From Planctomycetaceae bacterium (GTDB lineage Bacteria; Planctomycetota; Planctomycetia; Pirellulales; Thermoguttaceae), in the NCBI GenBank assembly GCA_031287585.1, contig JAITST010000449.1, positions 1-32,724 on the forward strand: 32,724 nucleotides of DNA, given 5' to 3'. The notes under the pieces are model-generated. The model did not search any database. It was not told the origin of the DNA and saw only the letters and a program-made list of their open reading frames with translations. Position numbers and translations under genes: made by a program. Positions 17,887 to 27,455 of the stretch are shown in pieces. The number at the start of each line of letters is the position of its first letter. Positions within the stretch are counted from its first letter, which is position 1.

Positions 17887-19257
17887 TTAGAATACCATTC
17901 CCTTCAACGTATCAAGTATGAAACTGTTGACTGGGAAATTGTTACCCCAACTCCACATGTGTAGAATTACGTCAAACAACATCATTACTCCAAGTCCGAG
18001 AAAACCTACGCACACAACACTTGTTACAACCATTCCTGTACCATACGCTGGCTCCGACGGTCCTACATAAGTTGGTGCGGCTGTCGGGAATGTTTCTAAC
18101 ACTCCGCTTCCGCCGAACGGTTGGGCTTGTGCATTGGCGTTTGCTGGTTGTCCAACTGGCGGCGCGGCACCGCCGCCGAACGCATCGCCGAATCCGCCAA
18201 AATTTTCTGTACCGCCGCCGAAACCGCCGAACGCCGGTATCTCTGTACTCGCGGAACCTTCCAACGCGATCGCTTGCGACGCACTATCCGAATCGTCGTC
18301 AAAGGCATTGAATGTCGGCTCAAGTTCAAAGTCGCCGTCGCTAGGCGACTTGTCGGCGGCTACTTCTTCACCCGCAACATCGTAGTCGTCATTCGCAATT
18401 GAGATGATGTCATCGTCTTCGCCAAGTTCCAAACCAACATCGCTGTCACTTTTACGTTTGGCTAGCGTAATTGGTTTCCCTTGTTCTGGTTCGTCTTCCA
18501 TATCAAGCAGCGATAAACCACTGCCGTCCTCAAGACTCAAACTATCGCCACTCGACTTCCCACCGTTTTTCGCCGAGTTCAATGACAAAACTTCATCGTC
18601 GTCATCTTCCAACGCACTCAAATCCAATGCGCTACCAGTACCCAATACCAATTCTTCTTTTGTTTTTTTTATACCATAGCCATTCTCTAACGACAAACCG
18701 TCATTTTTCGCTATTGACAACTCGTCCTCTTTCGCGAGTGACAAATCATCGTCTTTCGCCAACGACAGATCATCGTTCGCTAACGTCAAGTCATCGCTAG
18801 CCAAAGATAAATCATCGTCTTCTTTCGCCAGCGTCAATCCATCGTCTTCTAACGTGAGGAAGTCGTCGGTTGCGAGCGACAAATCATCGTCTGCCAGTTT
18901 AACGTCACCTTTCTTCGCAAGCATACCGGAAGAACCCGGTGCTACAACCAACTCACTTTCAGCGATACCATCTTCGACCAAAGCGTCGAACGGATCCGTA
19001 TCAACAGGCGACTTCACAATTGGTTTATTGCTAGCAACTCCTTCAGAATCTAACGCGTCGGAACCGTTGTCGGACGGCATTTGCGACTGACCTTTAACCT
19101 TCGCGTAGTAATCGTGAATGTCCTTCTTGCGGAACTTCCAGTTCATTCCGTCGCGGAACGCACGCAGTTCTCCTCGCTCACGCAGACGATTGAGTTCGGC
19201 GGTAGCGATGTTCAAAATTTTAGCGGTTTCTTCAAGTGAATAGTAATCGGAACCCAT
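17887..19257 (-). CDS. Excisionase/MerR-type HTH protein with acidic repeat linker and C-terminal hydrophobic segments
   Basis: N-terminal MGSDYYSLEETAKILNIATAELNRLRERGELRAFRDGMNWKFRKKDIHDYYAK (excisionase-type HTH); acidic repeats; C-terminal hydrophobic VVTSVVCVGFLGLGVMMLFDVILHMW. Confidence 0.85.
   Translation of the reverse strand: MGSDYYSLEETAKILNIATAELNRLRERGELRAFRDGMNWKFRKKDIHDYYAKVKGQSQMPSDNGSDALDSEGVASNKPIVKSPVDTDPFDALVEDGIAESELVVAPGSSGMLAKKGDVKLADDDLSLATDDFLTLEDDGLTLAKEDDDLSLASDDLTLANDDLSLAKDDDLSLAKEDELSIAKNDGLSLENGYGIKKTKEELVLGTGSALDLSALEDDDDEVLSLNSAKNGGKSSGDSLSLEDGSGLSLLDMEDEPEQGKPITLAKRKSDSDVGLELGEDDDIISIANDDYDVAGEEVAADKSPSDGDFELEPTFNAFDDDSDSASQAIALEGSASTEIPAFGGFGGGTENFGGFGDAFGGGAAPPVGQPANANAQAQPFGGSGVLETFPTAAPTYVGPSEPAYGTGMVVTSVVCVGFLGLGVMMLFDVILHMWSWGNNFPVNSFILDTLKGMVF
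18682..18897 (-). repeat. Degenerate in-frame tandem repeat encoding (D)DDLSLA(K/T/N)-type octapeptides
   Basis: Translated residues ~121-192: LADDDLSLATDDFLTLEDDGLTLAKEDDDLSLASDDLTLANDDLSLAKDDDLSLAKEDELSIAKNDGLSLEN. Confidence 0.85.
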
Positions 19258-19299
19258 TTTACTGTCCTCAAAAAACGTTCAAGTGTTAATAACGCATAG

Positions 19300-19725
19300 T
19301 CATCGTGACGACGAGTTACGTAATGATTCTTGAATTTGTCCCGGCGTTGGATCCATTCCGTTGAAAACCTCGACCTGCAAGTCTGTATTTATATGTCTAA
19401 CGCTCAGTAATTCGATTTTACCGTCGTTTTGTCCCCCGAGAGCAATTGAATAAACACATATCCGTTTCGTTTCGGGGTCAACAACTGTGACTCTCCGAGT
19501 GGGCAAACCGGTTCGTGCGTCGTTAATGGTAACAAAGTCAACCAACATTCGCGGCGGGACAACCGCTGCGTTAGGGAGTTGGATAGTGGTGGTAGTAGGT
19601 ACAGGTAACACTGGCGAATTAACGACCGGCTGTGCAGTAGCAATTTGCCAACAAAACACAACAGCAACCACCAATACCAACAAAAGCAAAATAACTCTTG
19701 ATTTCATATTTTTTACTTGTAACAT
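19300..19725 (-). CDS. Small secreted hypothetical protein
   Basis: 141-aa ORF with signal peptide (MKSRVILLLLVLVVAVVFCWQIATAQ); start may be internal at 19707. Confidence 0.65.
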   Translation of the reverse strand: MLQVKNMKSRVILLLLVLVVAVVFCWQIATAQPVVNSPVLPVPTTTTIQLPNAAVVPPRMLVDFVTINDARTGLPTRRVTVVDPETKRICVYSIALGGQNDGKIELLSVRHINTDLQVEVFNGMDPTPGQIQESLRNSSSR

Positions 19726-19767
19726 AATAATTGTAGGTCAGAAAATCCAGCCATGCTTACCGTCCCT

Positions 19768-19796
19768 ATGATAGCATAGGCAAACGAAAAAAACAA
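19768..19796 (-). promoter_or_regulatory. Putative extended -10 promoter for the 19300-19725 gene
   Basis: Minus-strand TTGTTT - 17 nt - TATCAT with extended -10 TGC (TGCTATCAT). Confidence 0.45.
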
Positions 19797-19964
19797 ACAC
19801 AAACAGGCAAGATTTACCGATTTTCCCACAATAAAAAAACACTACGTCGTTGGTGTCGGCAATATTACTGACAAAAAATGAATTTCATAACCACAGTTAA
19901 TAAAAAATTCTGTGGTGTGTAATGAATATGTATTACAATCGTTCTAACCGATGGTAGATGAACA

Positions 19965-19992
19965 AAATATCAATCGGATCCGATTGATATTT
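19965..19992. repeat. 28-bp perfect palindrome
   Basis: AAATATCAATCGGA|TCCGATTGATATTT, 4 nt beyond the stop codon of the AAA ATPase gene. Confidence 0.9.
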
Positions 19993-19996
19993 CATT

Positions 19997-21217
19997 TTAC
20001 ATCTTCGTCTCGAAATACCTGCTGAACCAATCCTGTGGTAACGTTTGACCTTGTTCTAGTATGTTTTGGATTATTAGGTCGTCGCAGGCACGGTTGGCTG
20101 ATGTGTTACCTGTGTCATTTTGCTCAAATACCCAGACTGTTTCTGGTTTTACAGCGTCAACAAAACCGTTGTGGTGTGTAGTTATGAATAATTGGGACGT
20201 TTTATCTCTGTTATTGTATTTTGTGATAGCATCCAGCAGCCGCCAGCACGCTACAAGGTCTAGTCCGTTTTCTGCTTCTTCAATACAAATTAGCGGAGCG
20301 GGAAACGTTTCTTCTAATAGTAGGACGTAGTTGAACAAGCGTAATATACCATCTGAAACTCTTGTCGCAGGTAACCAATTTTCTGATATACGGAAAAAAA
20401 GCATTGGGTTGCCATCCGTGTCCTTTTGTACTCTTACTCCGCTGATTTGTGGGAATATGGGGACTATACGGTCTAACAATACCGCGAAATTGTCGCCGTA
20501 TTGCTCCATATACTTTATCAATGTGAATAGCGAATAGCCGCGTGGGTTTGCGAACTTTGTGGTCGCTGAAGCCGAGAGACCGCGTGCGATGTCGGTTGAA
20601 AAGTTGTTTTGGTGAATACCTTCAATCAGTTGGCGTATCGACTTTAACGCCGGGTACGCAGGATGTTCCGGTAGTTGCGCGATGCCGAGATGGAGATAAT
20701 CGGTAAACTCAATACGATTTAACGCAGCATCGTCGATACCCTCATCAGGCACGATGTAGCGGATAGTATTTTTACCGTTTTGTAAGTACAATACCGGAAA
20801 TGGCGTTGTACCCTCTCGGTAGGCGAGCATTTCGGTTTCGATGAATGCTCTACCGTGAATGTCACGACCGATACTGATCGTATAAGTGACTGGTAGTTGT
20901 TCGTTGTCTTGACGATAGTTTATTCCGATCGAAATGGGACCTTCACTACCGAGCGTGTGAACAATGTCGTAGCCGCCGCGTTTGAAGAGTGCTTTATCAA
21001 GTCCGTAACGGTATGTGTCGGCGAGAAACGCGAATACGTCTAAGAAAGTACTTTTGCCTGATCCGTTTGTGCCGGTAATAACGGTTGTGGAAGATAGCTG
21101 AAATGGCGTAAATATAGTATCATCGTTGACATACGCAAATTGCAAAAAGCAACTCCCGATGCCGACCTGACGTAGTACGCCATAGTTTCTAACCCAAATT
21201 CCTTCGATTTTACCCAT
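19997..21217 (-). CDS. AAA family (OLD/RecF-like, AAA_21-type) ATPase
   Basis: Walker A ITGTNGSGKSTFLD, Walker B PLICIEEAENGLD, switch LFITTHHNGFVD; N-terminal ENYGVL-like (VRNYGVLRQVGIGS). Confidence 0.85.
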   Translation of the reverse strand: MGKIEGIWVRNYGVLRQVGIGSCFLQFAYVNDDTIFTPFQLSSTTVITGTNGSGKSTFLDVFAFLADTYRYGLDKALFKRGGYDIVHTLGSEGPISIGINYRQDNEQLPVTYTISIGRDIHGRAFIETEMLAYREGTTPFPVLYLQNGKNTIRYIVPDEGIDDAALNRIEFTDYLHLGIAQLPEHPAYPALKSIRQLIEGIHQNNFSTDIARGLSASATTKFANPRGYSLFTLIKYMEQYGDNFAVLLDRIVPIFPQISGVRVQKDTDGNPMLFFRISENWLPATRVSDGILRLFNYVLLLEETFPAPLICIEEAENGLDLVACWRLLDAITKYNNRDKTSQLFITTHHNGFVDAVKPETVWVFEQNDTGNTSANRACDDLIIQNILEQGQTLPQDWFSRYFETKM

Positions 21218-21221
21218 AAGA

Positions 21222-21341
21222 GTAGTTAATTGTTAGTAGTCAGTTACTGATAGTGAATTGTTAGTGTAGAGTTGTTGGTGGTCATTTTGCGCAGCAAATA
21301 CTTCCCACTAACAACTAATAAACTAACAACTTACAACTACT
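21222..21341. repeat. Long imperfect inverted repeat built of TTGTTAGT-like units
   Basis: Left side agtagttaattgttagtagtcag...gttgttggtgg and right side cccactaacaactaataaactaacaacttacaactact; rc of the right side reads agtagttgtaagttgttagtttattagttgttagtggg. Confidence 0.65.
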
Positions 21342-21757
21342 GTCGTTTCTATCGACACTGTAAATATCATTATGTTATTGGTTATTATTTATTCGTTTGT
21401 TTTCATTTACGCTGTTGCTTGCGTAAAGGCGGCAGACCATCGTAATTGTAATTGATAAGTCTTAATCACCCCACCTATTTTATCAGAATTGAACTGTGAA
21501 TTATACAGTTTAACATAATTTTTTGTTGATACGAGTGAGTGTTTCAAGTGTATCTATCCGAGTTTCCGATTTAGCAAAATACGAACTGTACTCTTGTCTA
21601 GGGGGTAGGTTTGTTGCATCTATGTTATTGGAGATGTAACGCAGATATTAGTTGGTTCTGTTGTTGCAGTGTAGGTGAACAAGAAAGTTCGTTCGATTCC
21701 TCGGCGTAGTATGTTGAGGAAGGTTGTGAACTATGTGAAAGAAAGGATTTTTTACTC

Positions 21758-24700
21758 ATGACAGCCATGAATGGAATCGCGGACGAACTACTCACGAAGA
21801 AAGTGCGTCGTAAATGGCAAGCCCGTTGCGGTGCGTTCATTCTTGCCGTCATTGCTGCATGGAATGGGGCGTTTCCTGACGTTGTACGCGCGGATATCAT
21901 CACTAATAATGTCAATTCTCCCTTAATAGTAGATGGTGCTTCCGAGCTTGGTCGATCAGTTGATGCGGCATCAAAGTTGAATACATTTACTTGGGTTAAT
22001 AATACCAATCCTTTGCCTGGGCTAGGAAACGAGTTCATATATTCGACGGCAAACCTCAATTTTTCGACAAATTCCACAATCCAAATTGATAATGGCGCGG
22101 TACTCACGCTGAGAGGTACCGAATCTGGTTCGACTCAATACCGTCAGTTTACGTTGAATAGTTTTAGCATAGCGAATAACGGAACATTACAAGTTGGTTA
22201 CAGTTATGGAGATCGTGTAGAAGCGTTAATCGGCAGCGTAACAAGTGTTGCTTCGTATCATTTGGACAACACCGGAAATATCGTCGTTGGAGATAGTAGT
22301 AAATTACTGCTCTATACAAACATAGACAACACTGGTGGCGGAGTAATTCGGGCAGTAGCCAATTCGGTATTAACGTTCGGTGAAGGTTCTACCATTATTG
22401 GCGGAACGGTCATTGGTGAGGGGAACGCAATTATTAATATTAACACCAATCGGTTTGGCAGTAATGACCAAGGTACTTATGGTACAGAACTTAACCTGTC
22501 GTTTGATGGAAGCGGTAAGGTTGTGTTTAATGCTAACACAGAAGTTTACGGTGACATAACCGGTAGTGGTGTACGTCTCGATACCGGTATTAACAACGTT
22601 ATTTTGCACGGTAGTCTTACTGACGCGCAGACATTTGAAAAGATTGGTTCGGGACGGTTTGCGTTGGCTGGTGTGGGTGTCAATGCAGGCGGAGTCGTTG
22701 ACAAGCGAATCAAGGAAGGTACATTGGCGTTTTCGTCAGTTGATACATTGGGTACCGGTGCAATCCGATTCGATGGTGAGTCGTCAAAAAGCAGAACGCT
22801 GCAACTGGCACGAGAAGACGGCAATGCGCTTGTAGGGGAAGTTGCAATACAAAATCTAATTAACTTGAGTCAAGCAAGCGGTAACATTGATGTTGCGTCT
22901 GATTCGTATGGAACTACGCAAAATTACAGTACCAAAGCATACGAAGTAACTAATCCTTCGATGCTTACGTTATCGGAAGAAAAAAAGATCATTGGTACTT
23001 TCCAGTTGACCAAAACAGGCAAGGGATTGTTACATATAGAAAAATCTAATGATGATTTCAATGGTGATTTTGCAATCAAAGACGGTACGGTGATGGTAGA
23101 GTCGTTTGCTTCTCTCGGTGTGAACAACAATACCAGAAGTGTCATAATTGATAGTACCACAGGTAACAGTTCGCTGGTATTTGGTAACGGTATTGGTAAT
23201 GGTAGTTTCAATCGTAAAATTTTGTTACAAGGTAATGATGCCGGGATAAACTACGGTGTTGGTTCAAATTATAACCATATCGGGGTTTATGCCAGCAATG
23301 TTGTCACCTTGACTGGTACAATCAGCGGACAAAGCGGCTTCATCAAAGAGGGTGAAGGAACACTTATTCTTTCCGGTACGAACAATTATGTTGGCGAGAC
23401 GGTTATTGACAACGGTACAGTTAATATCTCGTCTAGCGGAGCACTTGGCGGGTCAACAGAATTGACGTTAGGTTGGACGCATATTGATTCGTCACCTGTG
23501 TTACAAACACAGACAGCTGCGAGTGGTACAACTATCACTCTATCGAAATTGTTGAAGGTCAATTCCGAAAACGCTGCAATTGATACAAAAGATTTCAACG
23601 CAAACACGAAGAACCTGACTGTCATTACCGGTAATATTGGAAGCGATATAGACCCTGGTACTGGAAATTCATTGAGCGGTAGTCTCCATAAAATCGGGAA
23701 TGGAACGTTACGATTTGATGGTAATGTACTCAGCTCTTTCACTGGCAGTCTGTACATCGGAGAAGGTACGTTGTCAGTAGGCAAGAGCGGTTCCTTGAGT
23801 TCATCTCTACACTTCGGTTCTGATGGTCAGGACGCTGTCGGTACATACTACATTGTTAATCCGCTTGATGTCACGAGAACATTGAATATCTATGAAACGA
23901 TGATCTCGGCAGCGACAATTTACCTTGATGTCAGGTCTGGTAACATCATTGATATTGATGCTCAAAAAACTCTGACATTGACGGGTCAGATACGCAACGG
24001 AGTTGATACGACGGGTAGCCCTGTTTCTGGCGGCTTTACAAAAACTGGTACGGGAACACTTACACTTCGTCCAACGTCGGCTAACACTTATACTGGTGCT
24101 ACTACTTTTGAACAAGGTGAAGTCATTGCTGACGCGAGTGATGTTATCGCGAGCAGTGAGTCACTAACGATGGGGAATGGAACCAAATTTTCTTCTACTG
24201 GTTATGACCAGTCAATCACCAATCTTGCTTCGAGTTATTCGAATGCTATTGTTGATATTGGAAGTCATACGCTTACCTTAAAAGCGAAAGATAAGAGTAG
24301 TGTGTTTAGCGGCAACATTGTTGGTGATGGAACGGTGATAACTAAACTTGATTCCTCAACACTGACTCAATCCGCAGGATTTGTAGGTTTTACCGGTAAA
24401 TTACAACTTGAATCGGGTACGTTGAAACTTGAAAGCGATGCAACGATTTCCGGTATTAGTGGTAACTCGAATACGTTTCTTGATGTTTATAACAAAACGT
24501 TGACGGTTGACATTGCCATAGACCAACAATACAAAGGGGCGATTATCAGTTCGGCAACACCAAATGGTTCTGGACGATTTATCAAAGAGGGTGTTGGTAC
24601 GCTAACAACAAACTTCGTTGATGCAAATGGTAGCAATAAGTCGTTTGGCGGCAGCATTGAAGTTCGTCAAGGTAACTTGGTTATCGAAACAGGCGACTTC

Positions 24701-26287
24701 AATATGCTCGCAACGAACGAAGCGGAACTCGTTTTTTACGTCAACGACATAGGGGCGAAACCAGCGGTTATTGACGTTAAGGGTGGTAAAGCCGTGTTTG
24801 GTAATCAATTGTCAACAATGGGTGTTTTGGGTTCAGGTTACGATGGAACAACGTTGCGTGTTGATGTCAGAGACGGTTCTGGTTGGAACTTAGCACAGGG
24901 TCAACATACAGTCGGCGAAATTCACGCAGCCGCCGGTTCAGTCTATTCAGACTATACGCCAGACCAATTACAAAAGAATTTGGGTAAGGGTGATTCGGTT
25001 CTTACTCCGGTCGAAGTCAACTCGCTGTTTTACAGTGTCGGCAAACTTGTTGACGAGACAAGTCAATATAGTAACTTGCGGGTTATCATTGATGTCAAAG
25101 GTATCGGCGGTGTTGGCTATTCACGTAACCAGCAGCAGGTTGGTGCAAACCTTGACGCGATTCGTGTCGGGCAAACAACAACTGGTATTGCGGACATCAT
25201 AAAGGGAATATGGGAAACCGGCAGCAACATCACGACTGAATATGATGCGAGGAATAAGCGTGCGACAATCAATGGAATCCTCACTGCGTTGTCCGGCGAT
25301 ACTATTGCTAACTCAATGTATCTCGGTTTGAACAATCATAATTATCGCGGTGCGTTTGAACGTTTGAATCTTGACGCACAGATGTATTTCACTCCGCCTG
25401 ATGCGGGTTATTATCAGGGTCAGGAATATCGCGGTCAGGTGCTTTCAAACATCAATCGGATTTGGTTCAATCCTTACACGGTTTCAACTGATACACGCTC
25501 GGATGGTAATGCACGTTCGTTTGGTACATCACGTCAGGGATTCCTGCTTGGTTATGATCGTCGTATTGCTCAGAACGCATCCGCTGGTTTGTTGGTCGGT
25601 TATTCAAATCCGTATATGTATCAAGGTGAAGACCGTGTTCGTACGTCAGACTTTACATTTGGTGCTTATGCTGGTGCGATGATCGGTTACTACTTTGAAC
25701 TGAAAGGTTACGTTGGTTATGGTCATCAGCAGTACGAATCAACACGTGTTGTTACTTACTCGGCTTGGGATGACCCGCGTCAGGTTGCTGATGGACGATT
25801 CAGCGGTGATACGTTTGCATTAAGTTTGGAACTTGCACGTCCATTGTTCTTCGGATTCTGTATTGTCAGACCGACTATCGGAATTGATTCACAACACGTG
25901 TTCAGAGGTGCATACGGTGAGACCGGTGACGCGATTGCGATGACGGTCAGCCAAGCGGACTTCCACCAGACGTTGGGACGTGTTGGTGTATCGGCTGAAA
26001 CGAGTACTTTTAGCAGATTCAGACTTCACGGACAAATGTTCTTCTCGTTCCAGTTGGGCGGCGAAGATTACGCGACAACGACTGGGCAGTACGTCGGAAT
26101 CGGTTCGGTGAGTAGCCAAACGGCGAGAAGTGTTGCAGTCGGCTCATGTTCGTTCGATGCTGGTATAGGTTTTGATTACTACCTAGACAGGTCAGGATCG
26201 TTCGCACTGTTCGGAAACTACAATGGTTCGTCATCTGCCAGAATGATTTTGAATGACATTGAGATCGGAATAAAGAAGGTATTTTAA
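21758..26287 (+). CDS. Autotransporter (type V) with passenger-associated repeats and C-terminal beta-barrel
   Basis: 1,509 aa; extended signal peptide (RRKWQARCGAFILAVIAAWNGAFPDVVRA); multiple G(x)GTLxLSGTNxYxGxTxIxxGTVxV passenger repeats; C-terminal barrel region (GFLLGYDRRIAQNASAGLLVGYSNPYM...) ending in terminal F (EIGIKKVF). Confidence 0.92.
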   Translation: MTAMNGIADELLTKKVRRKWQARCGAFILAVIAAWNGAFPDVVRADIITNNVNSPLIVDGASELGRSVDAASKLNTFTWVNNTNPLPGLGNEFIYSTANLNFSTNSTIQIDNGAVLTLRGTESGSTQYRQFTLNSFSIANNGTLQVGYSYGDRVEALIGSVTSVASYHLDNTGNIVVGDSSKLLLYTNIDNTGGGVIRAVANSVLTFGEGSTIIGGTVIGEGNAIININTNRFGSNDQGTYGTELNLSFDGSGKVVFNANTEVYGDITGSGVRLDTGINNVILHGSLTDAQTFEKIGSGRFALAGVGVNAGGVVDKRIKEGTLAFSSVDTLGTGAIRFDGESSKSRTLQLAREDGNALVGEVAIQNLINLSQASGNIDVASDSYGTTQNYSTKAYEVTNPSMLTLSEEKKIIGTFQLTKTGKGLLHIEKSNDDFNGDFAIKDGTVMVESFASLGVNNNTRSVIIDSTTGNSSLVFGNGIGNGSFNRKILLQGNDAGINYGVGSNYNHIGVYASNVVTLTGTISGQSGFIKEGEGTLILSGTNNYVGETVIDNGTVNISSSGALGGSTELTLGWTHIDSSPVLQTQTAASGTTITLSKLLKVNSENAAIDTKDFNANTKNLTVITGNIGSDIDPGTGNSLSGSLHKIGNGTLRFDGNVLSSFTGSLYIGEGTLSVGKSGSLSSSLHFGSDGQDAVGTYYIVNPLDVTRTLNIYETMISAATIYLDVRSGNIIDIDAQKTLTLTGQIRNGVDTTGSPVSGGFTKTGTGTLTLRPTSANTYTGATTFEQGEVIADASDVIASSESLTMGNGTKFSSTGYDQSITNLASSYSNAIVDIGSHTLTLKAKDKSSVFSGNIVGDGTVITKLDSSTLTQSAGFVGFTGKLQLESGTLKLESDATISGISGNSNTFLDVYNKTLTVDIAIDQQYKGAIISSATPNGSGRFIKEGVGTLTTNFVDANGSNKSFGGSIEVRQGNLVIETGDFNMLATNEAELVFYVNDIGAKPAVIDVKGGKAVFGNQLSTMGVLGSGYDGTTLRVDVRDGSGWNLAQGQHTVGEIHAAAGSVYSDYTPDQLQKNLGKGDSVLTPVEVNSLFYSVGKLVDETSQYSNLRVIIDVKGIGGVGYSRNQQQVGANLDAIRVGQTTTGIADIIKGIWETGSNITTEYDARNKRATINGILTALSGDTIANSMYLGLNNHNYRGAFERLNLDAQMYFTPPDAGYYQGQEYRGQVLSNINRIWFNPYTVSTDTRSDGNARSFGTSRQGFLLGYDRRIAQNASAGLLVGYSNPYMYQGEDRVRTSDFTFGAYAGAMIGYYFELKGYVGYGHQQYESTRVVTYSAWDDPRQVADGRFSGDTFALSLELARPLFFGFCIVRPTIGIDSQHVFRGAYGETGDAIAMTVSQADFHQTLGRVGVSAETSTFSRFRLHGQMFFSFQLGGEDYATTTGQYVGIGSVSSQTARSVAVGSCSFDAGIGFDYYLDRSGSFALFGNYNGSSSARMILNDIEIGIKKVF

Positions 26288-26312
26288 GCGGGAGTGTGTT
26301 GGAGGTGAGGTG

Positions 26313-26350
26313 AGAGGCAGACGATTCGTCGTCTGCCTCTTTTTTGTTTT
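26313..26350 (+). terminator. Rho-independent terminator of the autotransporter gene
   Basis: Perfect 12-bp stem agaggcagacga-ttcg-tcgtctgcctct (UUCG tetraloop) followed by ttttttgtttt. Confidence 0.93.
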
Positions 26351-26465
26351 ATTGCCGTGTTATGAACAAAATAATAATTGGTAGGTGGTTGTTTTTTTAC
26401 GACAGTTGATTACAATGTTTGTTCTGTTATCCATCAACAATATCCTAATTTTTATTGAGGCACAA

Positions 26466-27368
26466 ATGAGCGGCGACTTGTGGTATATCAAAGTTGCAGA
26501 AGGTAAGAAGGCGGGACCGGTTACGTTTGATAAACTTTGCGAATTGGTAAAACAAGGTAAAGTTGTCACGACTACTGCGTTACGTCGTACCACTGATTCC
26601 GCGTGGTTTTCCGCTAGTTTGGTTGACAGATTGTTTAGTGATGTCGAACTAACTGCCGTAAAATCTTCCAACTCAACACAGGTGAACAATGTTGCGAAAG
26701 TTGAGAACTCCGACGGACAAGAGCAATCTGTGACAACTGCCGTTGCCGAAAATCTTGGTATTCCAATAAGCGATAACTTACCCAATAATACCGCTCCGGT
26801 TATCGTCTCCCACGATACTTTGGATGTCAAACATTCTGAAAACAAATCACTCTCGACGCAAACACAGAGAAATTCAGATTTCAAAGTTATTGTGCCGAAA
26901 GAAAACTACTCAATAAAGACGAATACCTCAAAGAATGATTTCAAAGATTGTTCGGTAACAGACGAAACGAAAGACAACGTCGAATTAAAATGTCCAAATC
27001 TCTCCACTCTTAACCGTCTGGAAAAAATCGGTAAGAAAAGTCTGATAGATTCAAAGGTGCAAGTTGGAAGCGATAAGGTTGAACAATACAGTTCATTGTT
27101 AGCCAAAGACTGCAAATCGCGATTTCCCGCAGAAGCGGCACTGTTCGTACCGATGGCATTGCTATTGATTGGTATCTCATTGCTAATTATGGCAACATGG
27201 CTAACAAGTCTAACAACGTATGTACCACTTTTAATAGCAATCTGTTTCACTGGAATTACATTGTTGGTACTCTATTTTGGTATGCAAACTTTGACAATGT
27301 TCTCAATGATTGTTGAGATGCTCGACAAGATTACATCTACTAATGACTCGGAAACTGAAAGAAAGTAG
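26466..27368 (+). CDS. GYF_2 (DUF4339)-like domain protein with C-terminal transmembrane segments
   Basis: Start refined to MSGDLWYIKVAEGKKAGPVTFDKLCELVKQGKVVTTTALRR; C-terminal hydrophobic helices FVPMALLLIGISLLIMATWL and YVPLLIAICFTGITLLVLYFG. Confidence 0.82.
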   Translation: MSGDLWYIKVAEGKKAGPVTFDKLCELVKQGKVVTTTALRRTTDSAWFSASLVDRLFSDVELTAVKSSNSTQVNNVAKVENSDGQEQSVTTAVAENLGIPISDNLPNNTAPVIVSHDTLDVKHSENKSLSTQTQRNSDFKVIVPKENYSIKTNTSKNDFKDCSVTDETKDNVELKCPNLSTLNRLEKIGKKSLIDSKVQVGSDKVEQYSSLLAKDCKSRFPAEAALFVPMALLLIGISLLIMATWLTSLTTYVPLLIAICFTGITLLVLYFGMQTLTMFSMIVEMLDKITSTNDSETERK

Positions 27369-27397
27369 TGCGAATAATCGTTCATACTGTACCAAAC

Positions 27398-27423
27398 AAA
27401 AACCCATACCGAAACGGTATGGG
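27398..27423 (-). terminator. Rho-independent terminator of the PEP-CTERM gene (minus strand)
   Basis: Minus-strand CCCATACCG-TTT-CGGTATGGG followed by TTTTTGTTT. Confidence 0.8.
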
Positions 27424-27455
27424 CTGTAATTGACTCAGCAGAATAAACCTGATTA

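Noticed and set aside
18682-18897. Possible CRISPR-like array
   Set aside because: The repeats are degenerate, in frame and without unique spacers; they encode acidic peptide repeats.
18021-19090. Ser/Arg-rich ORFs opposite the HTH-repeat gene
   Set aside because: Low-complexity translations of the complement of the acidic repeats; the minus-strand frame has clear domain structure.
19997-21217. Complete anti-phage defence system
   Set aside because: The ATPase has no nuclease, toxin, RloB-like or reverse transcriptase partner in the neighbouring genes, so a system cannot be supported from this window.
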